Assembly (NCBI GenBank): GCA_963169105.1
Contig: OY720639.1
Coordinates: 55,533,848-55,597,847, forward strand
From: Ceriagrion tenellum
Lineage: Eukaryota > Arthropoda > Insecta > Odonata > Coenagrionidae
DNA: 64,000 nucleotides
Direction of reading: 5' to 3'
The notes under the pieces were generated by a model. It saw only the letters and a list, made by a program, of their open reading frames with translations, did not search any database and was not told where the DNA came from. The first letter of the stretch is position 1. Every line of letters begins with the position of its first letter. The translations under genes and the position numbers were made by a program. Shown one piece after another: positions 1 to 11,700 of the stretch.

Positions 1-844
1 ACTAACGTGGTTTTTCTCCTCAGTTCTTCACAAAGTAAGAAATATATTGCTGTGAATGTAACACTTTTAAATACCTCATTCTTACCTGTAAATAAAACTT
101 TTTTTATTCCTATTGAATCGCCGAAATCTAACTATCACGCATATTACCGTGTAGTATTTCATAATACTAAAACAGCATATAGACCCTAAAAATGGGCCCC
201 TAATTTACTCGGAATGAATGTAGAGTTTTTTTTTGCTGTTTGAAATCACTTGCAATCAAGGTGAAGGGTTATAACTTCCACTATCAGATGGTAGAGGGAA
301 TGATGTATTTAATTCATGCAATCGATTTTTCTTTACACTTCTTTTTTCCTTAAAATTCTACCCCTTAGTCCCGGGAACGTGAGAAAATTTCCATTACATT
401 ATTTCGTCCCGATCTAATACTTTACGTTACAACCTTATAACTTTTTTTTTAAGTGCGTCAGGGTCGCGGGTGTGAAGGCGCTCGCGGTTATCAAATGTTG
501 ATCCAATGACGTGTGATTGAGACTCTAAAATAAAATTTTTTTTCGGTCGAACATGATTACTAAACGACGAAAGATGCCTTACCCCGCACGTGAAAAATAA
601 TAACTTTTGCTTTTTTAACCTATTTCCTGGAATTTCAACTGAACTTTTGGGACGAGTGTTGTAGACAATCTTGGAGTTCTATGCCTTGCCCGGAAAGACT
701 CACAGGCGGAAGGATTGTCATGGGCCGAGTATTTTCTGATTTTGAAATCCGAGGATACTTATTGTGGAAGGCATATCTCCAATCGGTCGTGAGACTTTCT
801 TTTCGTTAGCTAGAGCCAACCGAAGTGAACTTTTAGGCCTATCA
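1..844. other. Unassigned AT-rich sequence
   Basis: I see no gene here. Short frames are not supported by any recognisable domain. The right edge (about 700-844) may be a decayed upstream continuation of the Helitron helicase remnant that follows, but I could not read a clear motif in it. Confidence 0.4.
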
Positions 845-1185
845 ATTGAAAAAGTGCATAATGGAACAGCATTAAGTTCTTTTCTCTGTCGGAAAATACG
901 CGAGTTGGTCAAGAAGAAGAAGGAGATTTTGCAGATTGTTTGATAAGACTTGGGAATGGAGATTTGTCGGTTAATGCGTTAGAAGAGATAGATATTCCAG
1001 AAGATATTACCTTCAACGGAAATTAAATTGAAGAAGTTTTATTTTATTGTCTTTCCAGCAATTGTTACGAAGAAATGAAATATCGATGAATGTGATCACA
1101 TCTTTTGATATGATCTCTTGAATTGAGCGTATGACTATGCAAATATTTCCTCGATAAATACCGCACCTATTCTCCTGAAATTGGA
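845..1185 (+). mobile_element. Helitron PIF1-like helicase remnant
   Basis: Translated on the plus strand, with one internal stop and later frame breaks, this reads WNSIKFFSLSENTRV, then FADCLIRLGNGDLSVNALEE, IDIPEDITFNGN, IEEV and CYEEM. The S/T-EN-M/T-R block followed by FADxLLRLGNG and a xIxIPE block is characteristic of the C-terminal part of the PIF1-type helicase carried by Helitron rolling-circle transposons. A TAA at 859-861, another stop after FNGN and decay beyond about 1080 show it is a pseudogene. A Helitron-type 3' end lies on the same strand about 0.9 kb downstream (2072-2100), so both may belong to one element. The family assignment is from recalled motif order, not from a search. 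Confidence 0.5.
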
Positions 1186-1389
1186 TATCTTTGTGGTATG
1201 AGGAATCCATTGGGCCAAGTTTCATTCTCGTAAAATCGCTCTGTTGGCTTAGAACTCACGTAGAGATTCAATGGCGAGGAACATTTTCGGTATTATTATG
1301 AAAATGAAACTATTATTACAGAGAGAATATAATGACCACGGGTTGTTACGGAAACAATTCTGAAAATGAAACCAGCGTTTAGCACGACT

Positions 1390-1445
1390 GGTGTTCTAAC
1401 ACCTTACCCCCATGCGGCGGCTCGCATGGCGGTATGCATATCTAG
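1390..1445 (+). mobile_element. CR1-c LINE 3' end only
   Basis: The sequence has the order seen at the ends of other CR1-c copies: the complement of the GGACACCAGCCGT block, then CCCATGCGGCGGCTCGCA, then a short degraded tail. No coding part is attached, so this is a very strongly 5'-truncated insertion. Confidence 0.55.
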
Positions 1446-1701
1446 AAAGTGTCATACTGACGTGAAGGTTAATCTCGTACACTGTAAATTGTTCTGTATT
1501 TGTGTATACGCATGCGCTATGTAATTATTTCATCAAAACTGGATATTCTATCTACCCGAATATTGGCATTTTACGGTTTTGCGGTACGATATTTCGATAG
1601 GGATAGGTTCCATTACCCAAAAAATCTGTTTTATGCAGAAATGAGAGCCCAACTTCCCATAAGAATCGCATGGACAGAGACATCGATTACATTTGTTTCG
1701 C

Positions 1702-1736
1702 TTCGCATTTATTTATTTATTTATTCGTTTATTTAG
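1702..1736. repeat. (TTTA)n microsatellite
   Basis: A short run of TTTA units, interrupted once by TTCG. Confidence 0.7.
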
Positions 1737-1800
1737 CTTCTTCAAATGCTCCATGTAACAACTCGGATTCGGCACGACCATTATTTTAGGAAACATTCAC

Positions 1801-1879
1801 AATTTTTTCGACTCACTTGAAAATTATTTAAAATAAGCACTCAATGACTCAAACTCGCGCTCCAACCACCTTGATTAAC
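1801..1879 (-). repeat. Repeat R1, 5' end, minus orientation
   Basis: These 79 bases are the near-exact reverse complement of 2747-2825, with one A indel in a homopolymer. They comprise the first part of dispersed repeat R1, whose start reads AAGGTGGTTGGAGCG. Homology stops sharply at 1801, so this is a fragment. Together with the plus-strand copy it brackets about 870 bp that hold a Helitron 3' end. Confidence 0.8.
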
Positions 1880-2071
1880 TTGCTTATTTTATATTAACTT
1901 GCTTAACTTGATGGGCTTAAAAAAATCGTTCTGTTACTGTTTATTTTTTGAGCAAACCTATGTCGGCGATATTAATGAGGTTTTGTAAATTTATGATGAA
2001 ATACATACAAAAATTATACTACATAATATAGATGTCCATATTGTTCAAAAGAAAATCATACATATTGTCTA

Positions 2072-2100
2072 CCGAGCAAAGCTCGGTCCCCAGGTACTAG
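2072..2100 (+). mobile_element. Helitron-type 3' terminus
   Basis: A perfect 7-bp hairpin, ACCGAGC-AAA-GCTCGGT (2072-2088), is followed 8 bases later by CTAG (2097-2100) and then T. A short GC-rich hairpin 5-12 bases before a terminal CTRR, with insertion next to a T, is the defining 3' structure of Helitrons. The orientation agrees with the helicase remnant at 845-1185. Confidence 0.55.
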
Positions 2101-2746
2101 TAATAATTTGTTTAGGTTACTGATAGCTGAGATCATTTACACACTACAGCAATTCATAAATATGTATCTGTATTTTCTTTGGCTGATATGCGAGAGATGA
2201 CGGCAGTGACAAAAATGTTATTGCCTCCGCCTGATGGTGAGTTGACTCTATTTTCTCGCTTAAAAAACTCATTGGCGTATGAGACACACTAATTATGGTC
2301 TCATGTTTTGGATAAAATAACGCTTCCATTGCCCTTCGAAATCACTCACGGTAAGCTAGAATAGATAATTTATTTGATGAACAAAACAAGTATGGTGACA
2401 TGACTAATTCCTGATGTTGTAATGTATTTTAACTTTACGTCATAAGAGCAAGATTCTTATCGGGCAGATTATGACAAAATTTCAACTAATAAAAGTTAAT
2501 TGCTTGGCTTGCTGTCGTGGATTGTATCCTCTCTTTATTGTTATGTGTGGATATATAAACAATAATATTTTAAGTAAAATATTCACGAATTGTAATGGTT
2601 AATTTTTCATTTGCCCTGTCGTGTTTCCGTAAGCCCTTCGCTGATTGCGTTGAGGCCAACTCGGATGTTGACTCCGACCATTTGAGGAGCTGGGCGATTT
2701 CCCGTGTGGATTTTTTACCCTGGAATTGGACAAAATGATAAAATTG
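2101..2746. other. Unassigned sequence
   Basis: I see no gene or recognisable element between the Helitron end and the R1 copy. Confidence 0.4.
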
Positions 2747-3145
2747 TTAATCAAGGTGGTTGGAGCGCGAGTTTGAGTCATTGAGTGCTTATTTTAAATA
2801 ATTTTCAAGTGAGTCGAAAAAAATTCTACGACCACACTCACTTAGTATATTTTTTTTAAGCTTGAATTAAGCACACGTTTTGCTAAATTTGATGCGAGAA
2901 TTATTCATTGATATTTTTGTTTCAATTAAAGCATTGCTATGACTTGGGTTTATGGCGCGGAATACGAAATTCTAGCACAAATCGTGTGTAAATACGTGTT
3001 TTTCATTCGTAATTATGCATGGATATTAGGAACCTTTATAATAATATCTAACCTATGTTTTCGCGTTTAGGACAAATTCTGTACAAATGTCATCGAATTA
3101 TTTCGAAATGTATGCCAAGTGCCATAAGACTACTCGAATGTTAAA
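2747..3145 (+). repeat. Repeat R1, plus orientation, 3' truncated
   Basis: The copy begins at AAGGTGGTTGGAGCG (2753-2767) and continues with TTGAGTCATTGAGTGC, AAGTGAGTCGAAAAA, GGCGCGGAATACGAAATT (about 2955) and CATCGAATTATTTCGAAAT (about 3092). The same landmarks occur in the same order at 13.75-14.8, 51.1-52.8 and 57.4-57.9 kb. The terminal CGCTCCGACCACCTT block is missing. It contains no coding frame. Confidence 0.7.
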
Positions 3146-4740
3146 ATAGGATAAAACTGCCAAGAAACCAAAGCGGTTTGTCGAAATATTGATACGATAG
3201 GGTGATAATATATTGTAACACTCGTAAATTAAATGTAAAAAATCATGGCTTGTAAATAGTGAATTTAATTGTTATTAGTATCGTTGATTGAAGATGTGTA
3301 AACAAGTTAGTTCGTTGATTGTCATTGTTTAATGTCGACTGGGTTGCTACGCTACGCTGGGTTGGCGATAAGATAGAGACTCGCTGTTTTATGGTACCAA
3401 AACTGAAATAAAATACATGCAGAGTGATATAATTAACTTGATCTAATTGCTTTGTTGCATCTGGTTTCGCCCTCGCATTCGGCACTTCGATAAAACTCCC
3501 GCCATCCATTTCCTATGTTGGACACTCGAGTTTTCTTCCGCTTTGGGATGTCTGACCGACGGCCGTGTCTCAATATATCCTGCTGGCGTCCTCGGGTAAG
3601 AAGGTCAACTCTGGCTTGGCTCTAACTATAACTACACGTCTGCTCCAATTAGGGGTTTCCAACCAGGGCCCTCAAAATTTCAAGTCAGACCATGACTCAC
3701 TCTGAAATATTTCTTCACGCCTTTGGTGGTCATGCTCACAATAGATTTTATCCTACGTAAAGCTTGACTTCTTCTTGCTAGTAGTTTTTATAATATGTAC
3801 GTTATTTATGAGCATTTTGAGGTCCGGATTTTGGATGTGTTAACTGAAAAAAAATCCTCACTCTTAGGAATATCGCGTGTAAGATATCATGGGATAAAAT
3901 GAATATTTCTCTTGGTTTGCATTTTTATTTAATACTTGCGCTCGATTTTCGTAAACCCGTCGCTGTTTCCTATGAATGGATGTTGAAGCTTTTAAATATT
4001 AAATTTTTGCACTACTTCAGTGATAGAATATTTAATTTACTTGGAAACAACAGCGAAGGCATGGAATGAAAACTCATGCCATTATTTGCACGTTACGAAT
4101 TCCTGTGTAGGTACGAGGAATTCAATGGACTACTATCCGTTGCAAAATTCCGTCACCCGAGTTTGAAGACTAATATCTCAAAGACGGCACAATCGATTTT
4201 ACCCGATTAATGAAATATGGACTATTGCGGGAGTTAACGCGGGTTTATTCATATTTAGCAATGGATTTAGGTATAGTGGCTGCAACACGTATCCTAGTCC
4301 TATTTCCAATCATTTAATAGCGTCATTTTCCGTTCGAGTGCTCAATAAATTAAAACTGCCGCTAATAGCGCATGGCACTGAGTTGGTACAAGGAGCCACA
4401 CGTGAGTTATAACCAAAAGAGAATTGTTTACATCATGGAAATCCAGCTGACAGTTAAAATAAAAATAAAATAAGGGAAAAATTGCCTCAAGCTACCATTT
4501 TTCCCGTCACTCGAGATCTAAATTATCCTCGACTAAAACTTGATAAATAATTTTGTGACTCGGGCACTTGTGAGAGATAAATGCCCTAAAATTCACGCAT
4601 TATACATAATTGATAGATTATATTCGGAAACGCTGATTTGTTAGGTGTCTACGCTGGTAAATAGAGAGCTTTTCTGACGCGATTTCCCCCGAAGGTTCGA
4701 GAAACGAACTCAGTTTCTCTGTGGGGACTGGGTCCGAGGT
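3146..4740. other. Unassigned sequence
   Basis: No coding region or known element recognised. The frame of 88 codons at 3243-3509 (minus) has no domain that I can name. Confidence 0.4.
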
Positions 4741-4880
4741 TCGTAATTTCGAAAATTACGTATTTTCGAAACTTCGTATTTTCGAATAGCGCCAGGTATT
4801 TAGCATAAGCTTTTCGTCGGGACCAAAAGTTTTGCTTCGTAAAATCTAAACTTCGTATTTTCGTGCTTCGTATTATCGAG
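4741..4880. repeat. Degenerate TTCGTATTTTCGA motif cluster
   Basis: The motif CTTCGTATTTTCG or close variants recurs about five times within 140 bases, interspersed with TTCGAAAATTACG. It looks like an old, scrambled simple repeat rather than a regular tandem array. Confidence 0.5.
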
Positions 4881-5289
4881 TATTTCAATATTAGGGAAAC
4901 CATTTCAGTTTTTTTCTCGCACAGATGTAGAAGAGAAATACTCGAAAAGTATCAACTGTACTCGCATCCATGTATAAAAGACAGATAGTATTTGCTTTTA
5001 CGAGAACGTTAAATCGGTCTCAAATGTTCGATATAGGTATAAACCTTTTGAATTTGTATCAACTCAGAATCATGACAGATGAGTGCATGATAATCCCCAT
5101 CGAGAATTTTGAGCAATTCATGAATACGGGTTTTCGAACTAGGGGTATCGTTTGACGATAGATAATTCTTGCTTTTGACAGCCTGAAGATAAGCCGTTCC
5201 GTTTGTTTTAGCGTATTTTTCAAATAGCTGCTCTTGATGTCTACATAATATGGACAAAAACATAATTCGGGAGAAAAATCATAAAAGGA
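4881..5289. other. Unassigned; overlapping short frames
   Basis: Two overlapping open frames (4970-5155 plus and 5009-5263 minus) cover this stretch. The minus one lies directly beside a minus-strand LINE fragment and could be part of an upstream coding remnant, but I recognise no motif in it. Confidence 0.3.
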
Positions 5290-5900
5290 TGATAGAATAA
5301 TTTTTTTTTATTTATCCCTTAGAATCAACATTACAAGCATATTTACATTTCAATTAAATAAGGATAAATTAAATTAGGAATCCCTTTAGGCATTGCCTGT
5401 ATTGGGATACCTCAAGATAAATTACAATATAAGTAAAAGTAATTTGAGACCAGTTACGAGACATAAATAAATGCATGAAAAGATAACAATTTGTTTTTTA
5501 GTTACAACCTGTCGTGCATACAAAATATAGTGAGTATTAACCTTACTATTAACAAAAAAATACATCTGGATTTTCTACATTAAGTAACCATTTCTTTACT
5601 CCTTTCAAAAAAGATGTTAAACTTTTTGAACCTCATATACTATCTGACAATCTAGAAAATAATGTTGGCCCTACATAGATAAATGAGCGTTTGAACACGG
5701 TCAGATTTGGTTTGGGCAAAACATACATTTTTGTAGATCTTAGGTTGTAAACATTGGTTATTGGTTCTTCCTTAGGTTTATTACCACTTCTGAGGTAGAA
5801 CAATTTCAATACTTTGTACACGTAAAGATGACGTACTTGAATGAGCTGTGCTTACATTGGTAATATAAATTGAATTTGAATACCATAGATCCAAGGAAGA
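5290..5900 (-). mobile_element. LINE ORF2 C-terminal fragment and 3' UTR
   Basis: The minus-strand frame about 5633-5845 reads VYKVLKLFYLRSGNKP, then YNLRSTKMYVLPKPNL, RSFIYVGPTLFSRLSDSI and, after a stop, SKSLTSFLKGVKKWLL. The order YNLR, a conserved P, F-x-Y-x-GP-x-L-(F/W)-x-x-L, then S-x-x-x-FKxxLKxWL is the usual C-terminal tail of arthropod non-LTR ORF2 proteins. The T-rich stretch near 5301 would be the transcribed A-rich 3' end. It is a different family from the CR1 group that dominates the window. Confidence 0.6.
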
Positions 5901-5954
5901 AACACTAACCCCTTGGGTCTGCCTACTGACGTTTTAGTTTCAATTGAAAGATAA

Positions 5955-6445
5955 AGTGTCAGCGTAAAACTAAAAAGCCGTGATGCTGCTGGACCTGATA
6001 GTCCATAGTTATGAGAGACTTAACTCCACTCAGTCCAATTTTTTGTGCTTCTCGTATGGCCTCCCCTATGCACATGTTGAACAGTGCTAGTGGTAGGTTG
6101 CTTCCTTGTCTTACCCCTTTGTTAATATTAGCTCCTATCTGGCTTCCTTCTCTCATTCGCATTGTGACGACTGTACATTTGGTAGGCAATTCTCATGCCG
6201 TCGTAATCCATTCCGAGTTTTTCGAGCAGTCTGAACAACTTGTTCCACTCAGTGTTGTCGAAGGCTTTCTCCAGGACCGCGAATACGATATACAATGGTT
6301 TGTTTACGTGTATTGTTTTCTCCACGATCACTCTCAGGAAGAGTATGGCCTCCCTGGTACCCCTGTACCTTCTAAATCCAAACTGGTTTTCTGAGAGGTC
6401 CGAGAGGCTGCCTTCAATTTTCCTTTCCATTCTTCGGCCCAATAT
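5955..6445 (-). mobile_element. LINE reverse transcriptase fragment
   Basis: The minus strand encodes, from 6442 downward, GRRMERKIEGSLSDLSENQF, GFRRYRGTREAILFLR, then YIVFAVLEKAFDNTEWNKL (normally VDLEKAFD, with the catalytic aspartate lost here) and KLGMDYDGMRIAYQMY. After a frameshift near 6180 it continues GSQIGANINKGVRQGSNLPL and LFNMCIGEAI. These are reverse-transcriptase blocks 2-4 in order. The YADD block is absent, so the piece is truncated on both sides. The overlapping plus-strand frames at 6011-6488 are shadows. Confidence 0.75.
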
Positions 6446-7870
6446 TCGTGTAAGTATATTTGAGGCAATTTATTTAACAAAATTTTAAATTTTCATAATA
6501 TCCTTCGAAATGTAAGCACGTAAAACAGACTACCGCAGCTGAATTTCGACAGAGCTTCACTTTTTTACTCTCTGTCCATATTTGCGAGAAAGTCGCCATC
6601 AGCCTGACTACGACGAAGATCGTAATGAGGTCTGTTTGAAGTAGCAATTTTACGTCATTATTATTGTGACATTTCTCAGTTAGGACTGGTGCAAATGCAA
6701 AGTTATTGGTCATTTTTCGTGTTTTTCATCTATCGATTTCTTCAATTCCGAGATAGCAGTTAGCTTAGCAATTATTCCGATGCGCACGGAACAAAAAATT
6801 TAGCTAGAATCAAAAGTGAATTTTTCAAAATCGCTGTAAAAAAATTCTCTGCAGAATTGGTCTTATACAACTATGATTCCTTGACCAAAGTTTCGTGAGA
6901 AAAATTACTCTGTTAGACGTAAACACCGATTGAATGTTTGCATTCCGAACTTCGTAAGCACCAGAAGCGATTAAAATAAATACGGTCCAATTCGATCAGG
7001 TATTTGACTGTGACATTGGACAATGCAAGCATGAACTTATATGGGTGTCCGTAGGGATAAGCGACCATTACGGGCGCGGTCGAAGATTTCCGCGATAATC
7101 ACGCGATTCCGATGGCCTAGCGCGCTGATTTACGTGCAAAACGGAAAATCTTGTCTAGTCGTACGCAGTTGATTCTAAAGATTTCCTTATATATAAATTC
7201 TGATATATTGCTCTTGTAAATTACAAGTCAGCAATAAGTGGTAAAGTTGCAGTAAAATTTTATATGTCGATGCGCATTTAACGAGAAGTCCTTGAAAATG
7301 TCAGAAAATGTTTCTTTATGTTCGGCTTCGGGGTCATGGGAAATCCCACTTTGCAGACAACTTCGCTCGTACATCGATGGCCATTTTTATTGTCCGGTTT
7401 CACCCACTCTCGTAAGACTCTTGGCTATGTCTTACATTGCCACACCCGGCTTTTGCTACCATTTTTTTTACAAATCAGGCTGAAGCTTCTAGCTTTACCA
7501 AATTCTTTTATTATTTCTTTCTCTAATACGTCCTATAAACTGGCTACCGCCTAGCTAAACGTAAGATAAAATCTGTCTCTCAAAATACCTTTTCGATGGC
7601 AACCACTCGCCAGATAGAATGTGGGTCTTTCAAGTGTGATCAGCTCGTTTTTCTTAGGTGTGCGATCTAGAAGCCGTTTGATTGACTTCTAAGAATTTAA
7701 CTACTTACCTCTGTCTTATTATTTATTCTTAGTTGTTCGCCTCGGATATTATTAGATTTATTATTAGCAAATATTAGTTAAAAGTTCACCACGTGGTCTG
7801 GTGGTAACATAAACAAATACATTGAGTTATAGTGCAATAACATATCCATGTTTGTACTTAGCAAAGACAA
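6446..7870. other. Unassigned sequence
   Basis: I see no element or gene that I can support. The stretch 7060-7160 is locally GC- and CpG-rich, unlike its surroundings. Confidence 0.4.
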
Positions 7871-8038
7871 ATAACAGCTACCCCTGTCTTTTCTTGAAGA
7901 GACTTACAATATCAGATAGTGTGCCGCGGAAGTTTACGGCCATTCCGTTCCATGCCAGTTCATAAACTTGCATGAGATATCTTGGGTCTCCAAGAGAGTT
8001 GGAGATAAGATCTGTTCCTTTCGCGGCGTATTGGTGTT

Positions 8039-8214
8039 TCAAAATTTTCTCGTGCTTCCGTCCAGGTGAGTGGGTCCATATTGGCCTACGTTTCATTCAC
8101 CTCCATATTGGCCGACGTCATTCACCTCTGCCCTGAGGACGATGCTCGAGTCGTGCATCAAAACGTCGGCCAATATGGACCCACACACCCGGACGGAAGA
8201 CCGAGAAAATTTTG
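8039..8214. repeat. Inverted pair of hammerhead-bearing ends
   Basis: The arms 8039-8086 and 8168-8214 are reverse complements over about 47 bases with few mismatches. They read GGCCAATATGGACCCAC, then GGACGGAAG and GAGAAAATTTTG from inside outward. Between the arms, TCCATATTGGCC followed by ACGT and TCATTCACCTC appears twice in direct orientation. The right arm begins just after a hammerhead-like core. Confidence 0.75.
8130..8170 (+). ncRNA. Hammerhead-like motif, G12 mutated
   Basis: Stem I 5' strand GCC; core CTGAGGA (8133-8139); one extra base (C); stem II GATGC/GCATC with a 9-base loop; AAAA in place of GAAA (G12 to A); short self-complementary stem III ACGT; C17 at 8167; stem I 3' strand GGC. 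Predicted cleavage is between 8167 and 8168. PLEs are known to carry type I hammerheads in their terminal repeats. The lost G12 should inactivate this copy. Confidence 0.45.
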
Positions 8215-8215
8215 G

Positions 8216-10299
8216 TAAAGAGTTGGAGATAACCCCACAGGAGACATCTTGGCCTTCAGCAAAGGTCATTGGACAAAACGGGCGATGAAGTAAAAATGTA
8301 CATAGACACATACTCGAGCCAATTTTTTAAGGCAGAGTTTACATATCTTTTAAAATTTATTTACAGACCGAGGTAAGGGCTTAAATACTTCCTCAGGTAA
8401 CTTATTCTTCTCTTTCATTCCTCGATTGAGGAAGGAGTTTTTAATTACATTCGTTTTTTGTTTCCTGAATTTTAGTGTATGATACGTCTCTCTATATTGT
8501 GGTGTCTGAAGCGGTTTCCCCATTCACCGATTGAATGCCTGATTTAATGCTCCCACTTATGGACTTATTTGCCAAATGAAGCATTAAATTGCGTTAGTAA
8601 ATGCGTGTACGGCTGCGGGAACGAGTGGTGAGGATAAGGATAGCTTTCGAGTTATATAATAGGGATATTTGGAATAAGATAATTACGGCTTTCAGTTTTG
8701 CTGACGTATTAATTCATTAATCTACTCATGCAACCATAGTCCTAGAGTAAAATGGTCATTGGTGAGAATTCTGTTTTAAATAGCTTGTACTTGTAATTAT
8801 TAAGAGAGGGACAGGAGTTATTTGCTGCGTAACAGTTATTTTTATAGCTGCGTAACAGTTATTTATGTATTTCGGCATCATAATTTATCGTGAAGTAAGA
8901 TCTTATTGTAGTGGAAAACTGCGATCACTTCCTTCGTCGAAGTGCAGCAGGTTAACTGTTCGGTATTACTTCCGTGCGAGGATGAATTCATTGGAAACTT
9001 CAATATGAAGTCGCCTTTAGAATTCATTTCAACGATATTACGCTTAGTGGATGAGAGAAGTGGCACACTTCATGTCTAGACGAACAATCTAGATTATGGC
9101 CATCTTTTGAAGTCGAGGCATTCTGAGATTTGATGGATTGTTTCACCCGATTAGCGATTTCGGGTCCAGATAAAGTTCAAATTCATTCTGCCTCCAGTCA
9201 ATGAGAATTTGGCTCATTGCCTTTTTATGACTGGCTGAATACGCGAAATTCATCATGAGTGAGCGGATTGGAACCTTCACTGTTTTTTATATTTTTTTTA
9301 AGATTGGCTTAGGCTCTTAGTATTCACGCGACGCTCACCCTCTTATCGTAACTGTTGACCTCCATTATCAATTCGGATATCTGACTGGGATCAGAGACGT
9401 CATATTTCTCCTTGACATGTCTACACCTGAAGGGTATTGGGGTAGGCGTGTTCATGGACTCGTGAAAAAATATATTCTTGATCCTCCCTCGAGAGAGAAG
9501 TATTTATTTTCATTTCAGCGCAGGGGACTACATATTTGTCAATCGAGATGTAATTATTAGTTTGATCAAAAGGGGACTGAGATTGTTGCTAAAAAGTACG
9601 GTGAAATCTGTTTTTTAGAATATGGAAAATATTTCAAACTGGTAGTCTTTCATGCTTGCTTTGCTTACAAAATTTTTTTCAATCCCCTAACCCGCAGGAG
9701 ATTGATAAATGCTCGTTCTCAATGAGTCTTGAACTAATGCAAAACGAACAGAAAATAACTGGTTCACAAATCGTAACATTAATTAGCATTCCATGCCCAT
9801 TGAAAACTGAGAGAATAAATCAAACAAGGACTATAAAAACAACGACACCTGCCCCGTGTGTGGATAATATTTGATTTCACTATGGCCAGATGGTCCATTT
9901 TGTTATTCTCCTTATTGAGAAATTAACCTTGGGTACTTTGGCTTTGGATGTCTGCATGCCTTGGTACGCGGCTAAATGTAAACAAGACACCTTTCTCAAG
10001 AAATATAGGGACAATCGATAGAAATTAGGCCTTTTTATCCTAATTACAGACTGATAAAATCGAGAATGCTGAACTGTTGGTATGGAGTATAGCCCTTTAT
10101 TGGCAGAAACGTGAGCTTGGAGAAAAGAGGACGAGAAATGGGTTCACGACCTCGAGATGTGAGATATATTTAGTTTATAATTTCAATCGTTAGTCACAAA
10201 TAAACAAATTTCGGCGTTTTTTACTACATGGTTTTTCAACTGCTTAAGAAAAATGAAATTCAAAATGAGTCTCAGTTTTGTCTTGGGAAATACCTTGGC
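8216..10299. other. Unassigned sequence
   Basis: Two kilobases in which I recognise no gene, RNA or named element. The open frames are 60-72 codons and have no motif. Confidence 0.4.
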
Positions 10300-10420
10300 A
10301 GCTCACGAGTAGTAATGAAAATGATACAAGAATTATATTTTACATTTTTTTCTTCATTAGAGCATGATTTGACTTTGGTTTCTGGCTGGGAATTCGAATT
10401 TTAATTGAAAGTTATGTTTT
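10300..10420 (+). repeat. Repeat R1, middle fragment
   Basis: Matches the middle block of R1: AGTAATGAAAATGATACAAG followed by TTCATTAGAGCATG and a diverged form of the GACTTTGGTTTTCGGCG block. Neither R1 end is present. Confidence 0.5.
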
Positions 10421-10676
10421 TTCCAGTCTTTGACTCTTCGCAACATCTTGATATTTGTTAGTAATTATTAAAATTATATTTCTTTGTGATAAGGAGAAAA
10501 TTTGTATTTATAACCGAATGGTAACGAAACATAGGTATATCATGTACCAGAAGTCTACGTGTCAACGTAGCCAATGCATTTTATTTATTAAGTTATATAC
10601 CGGTAAACGTTTTGTTGAAAGCCAGAGAAACTCCTCCGTGTTTTGTACACTTTCAAGGTCGTATCTATCTCTAAAA

Positions 10677-10927
10677 CAGGGGTGGCCAACCAAAATGATC
10701 TTCCGGGCCACTTTGGAAATCATAACACCGCGGGCCGCAAATAAAATTATAAATCCCCATATTAGATGTAGACCCACTATAGACATTTTTTGGAGTGAAA
10801 AATTGAAACATGATGAGTTATTTCATTGTGTTAAAGTTATTGTATTAAAATGTGATGAATCTCGCGGGCTGGAAAAATGTTCAGCGGCTGTAAAAAATGT
10901 ATGCGGGCCGCGGGTTTTCCACCCCTG
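10677..10927. mobile_element. Non-autonomous hAT element (MITE)
   Basis: A 251-bp element with terminal inverted repeats beginning CAGGGGTGG and ending CCACCCCTG. It is flanked by 8-bp target duplications CTCTAAAA (10669-10676) and CTCTAGAA (10928-10935), which match at 7 of 8 positions. The CAGGGG ends and the 8-bp duplication define the hAT superfamily. The interior has no transposase. The 176-codon frame running over it is therefore not a gene. Confidence 0.8.
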
Positions 10928-10999
10928 CTCTAGAATTTCTTTTTTGTTTCTGTATACAATATATCCTTCTTTGTCTCATCAATAAAACATATTATCTTT

Positions 11000-11460
11000 C
11001 TTTCCCTTCCCTCTACCACAGTCTTGAGCAACCCATCGCCCCTTATTACATCCTCCAGCCACCTACATCGCCTATTTCAGATTTCATTTCTGAAGTTTCC
11101 TTTCCTCCATCATTTCACGCCCTTCTCCGTTAGTCTTTCCCTCCGTCCACCTCACCTTCTACACACCCACGTCTCAAATGCCTGCAGCCTATTCTCGTCC
11201 TCCTTTCTGAGGGTCCCCGTGCCTGCTGCTTACAACGCTACGGTCCATATCAAGCTCTTCTCCAGCCTCTTCTTCACATTCTTATCCAAGGTCCCCGCTA
11301 TCAGCTCCCTTCTATTACTAAACGCCTCCTTAGCCTAATTCTCTTCCGTATGTCTTTGCTACTCTGTCCGTTTTCTTCTAGCGGACTACCCAAGTAATTA
11401 AAATGCTCCACTTGTTCTAATTTGTGCCCTCCCACTTTATGCCCTAGCCAAAAACCCAAG
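11000..11460 (-). mobile_element. LINE ORF2 C-terminal fragment
   Basis: The minus strand from about 11450 downward reads GHKVGGHKLEQVEHFNYLGS, then PLEENGQSSKDIRKRI. This is the YLGS block that follows the reverse-transcriptase thumb in many non-LTR elements, with the N-terminal side truncated. The remainder to about 11000 is frame-shifted, with short stretches such as AFEMWVWRR-like sequence only guessable. The pyrimidine-rich plus-strand frames here are shadows. Confidence 0.6.
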
Positions 11461-11571
11461 TCGGTTAATCTATTTTTTCACTTATATCTCTAGATGTATC
11501 TATTTTAAATGAGAGCTGGTAAATATTCAAAGTTAACCGCAAATCTGTACGTAGGCAAAGATCGCTTAGGG

Positions 11572-11700
11572 CAGCCTCCAGGTGGTTGGAGCGGTTGTCG
11601 TGAGCATTGAGAGTGCAGATTTCAAAAACTTTTCTTGCAAGACGAAAAAAGTCTGGAACCGCACTCGCTGTAGTACATGGCTCGTATGGCCGCAGATCTC
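11572..11700 (+). repeat. Repeat R1, 5' part
   Basis: Starts AGGTGGTTGGAGCG, then CATTGAGAGTGCAGATTT and the diverged AAGTCTGGAACCGCACTCG block. Ends without the R1 middle or 3' part. Confidence 0.55.

Noticed and set aside
6011..6488. Plus-strand frames of 82-127 codons
   Set aside because: Shadows of the minus-strand reverse-transcriptase fragment.
10455..10985. Longest early frame, 176 codons on the plus strand
   Set aside because: It runs straight through a non-autonomous hAT element including both TIRs, and has no domain.
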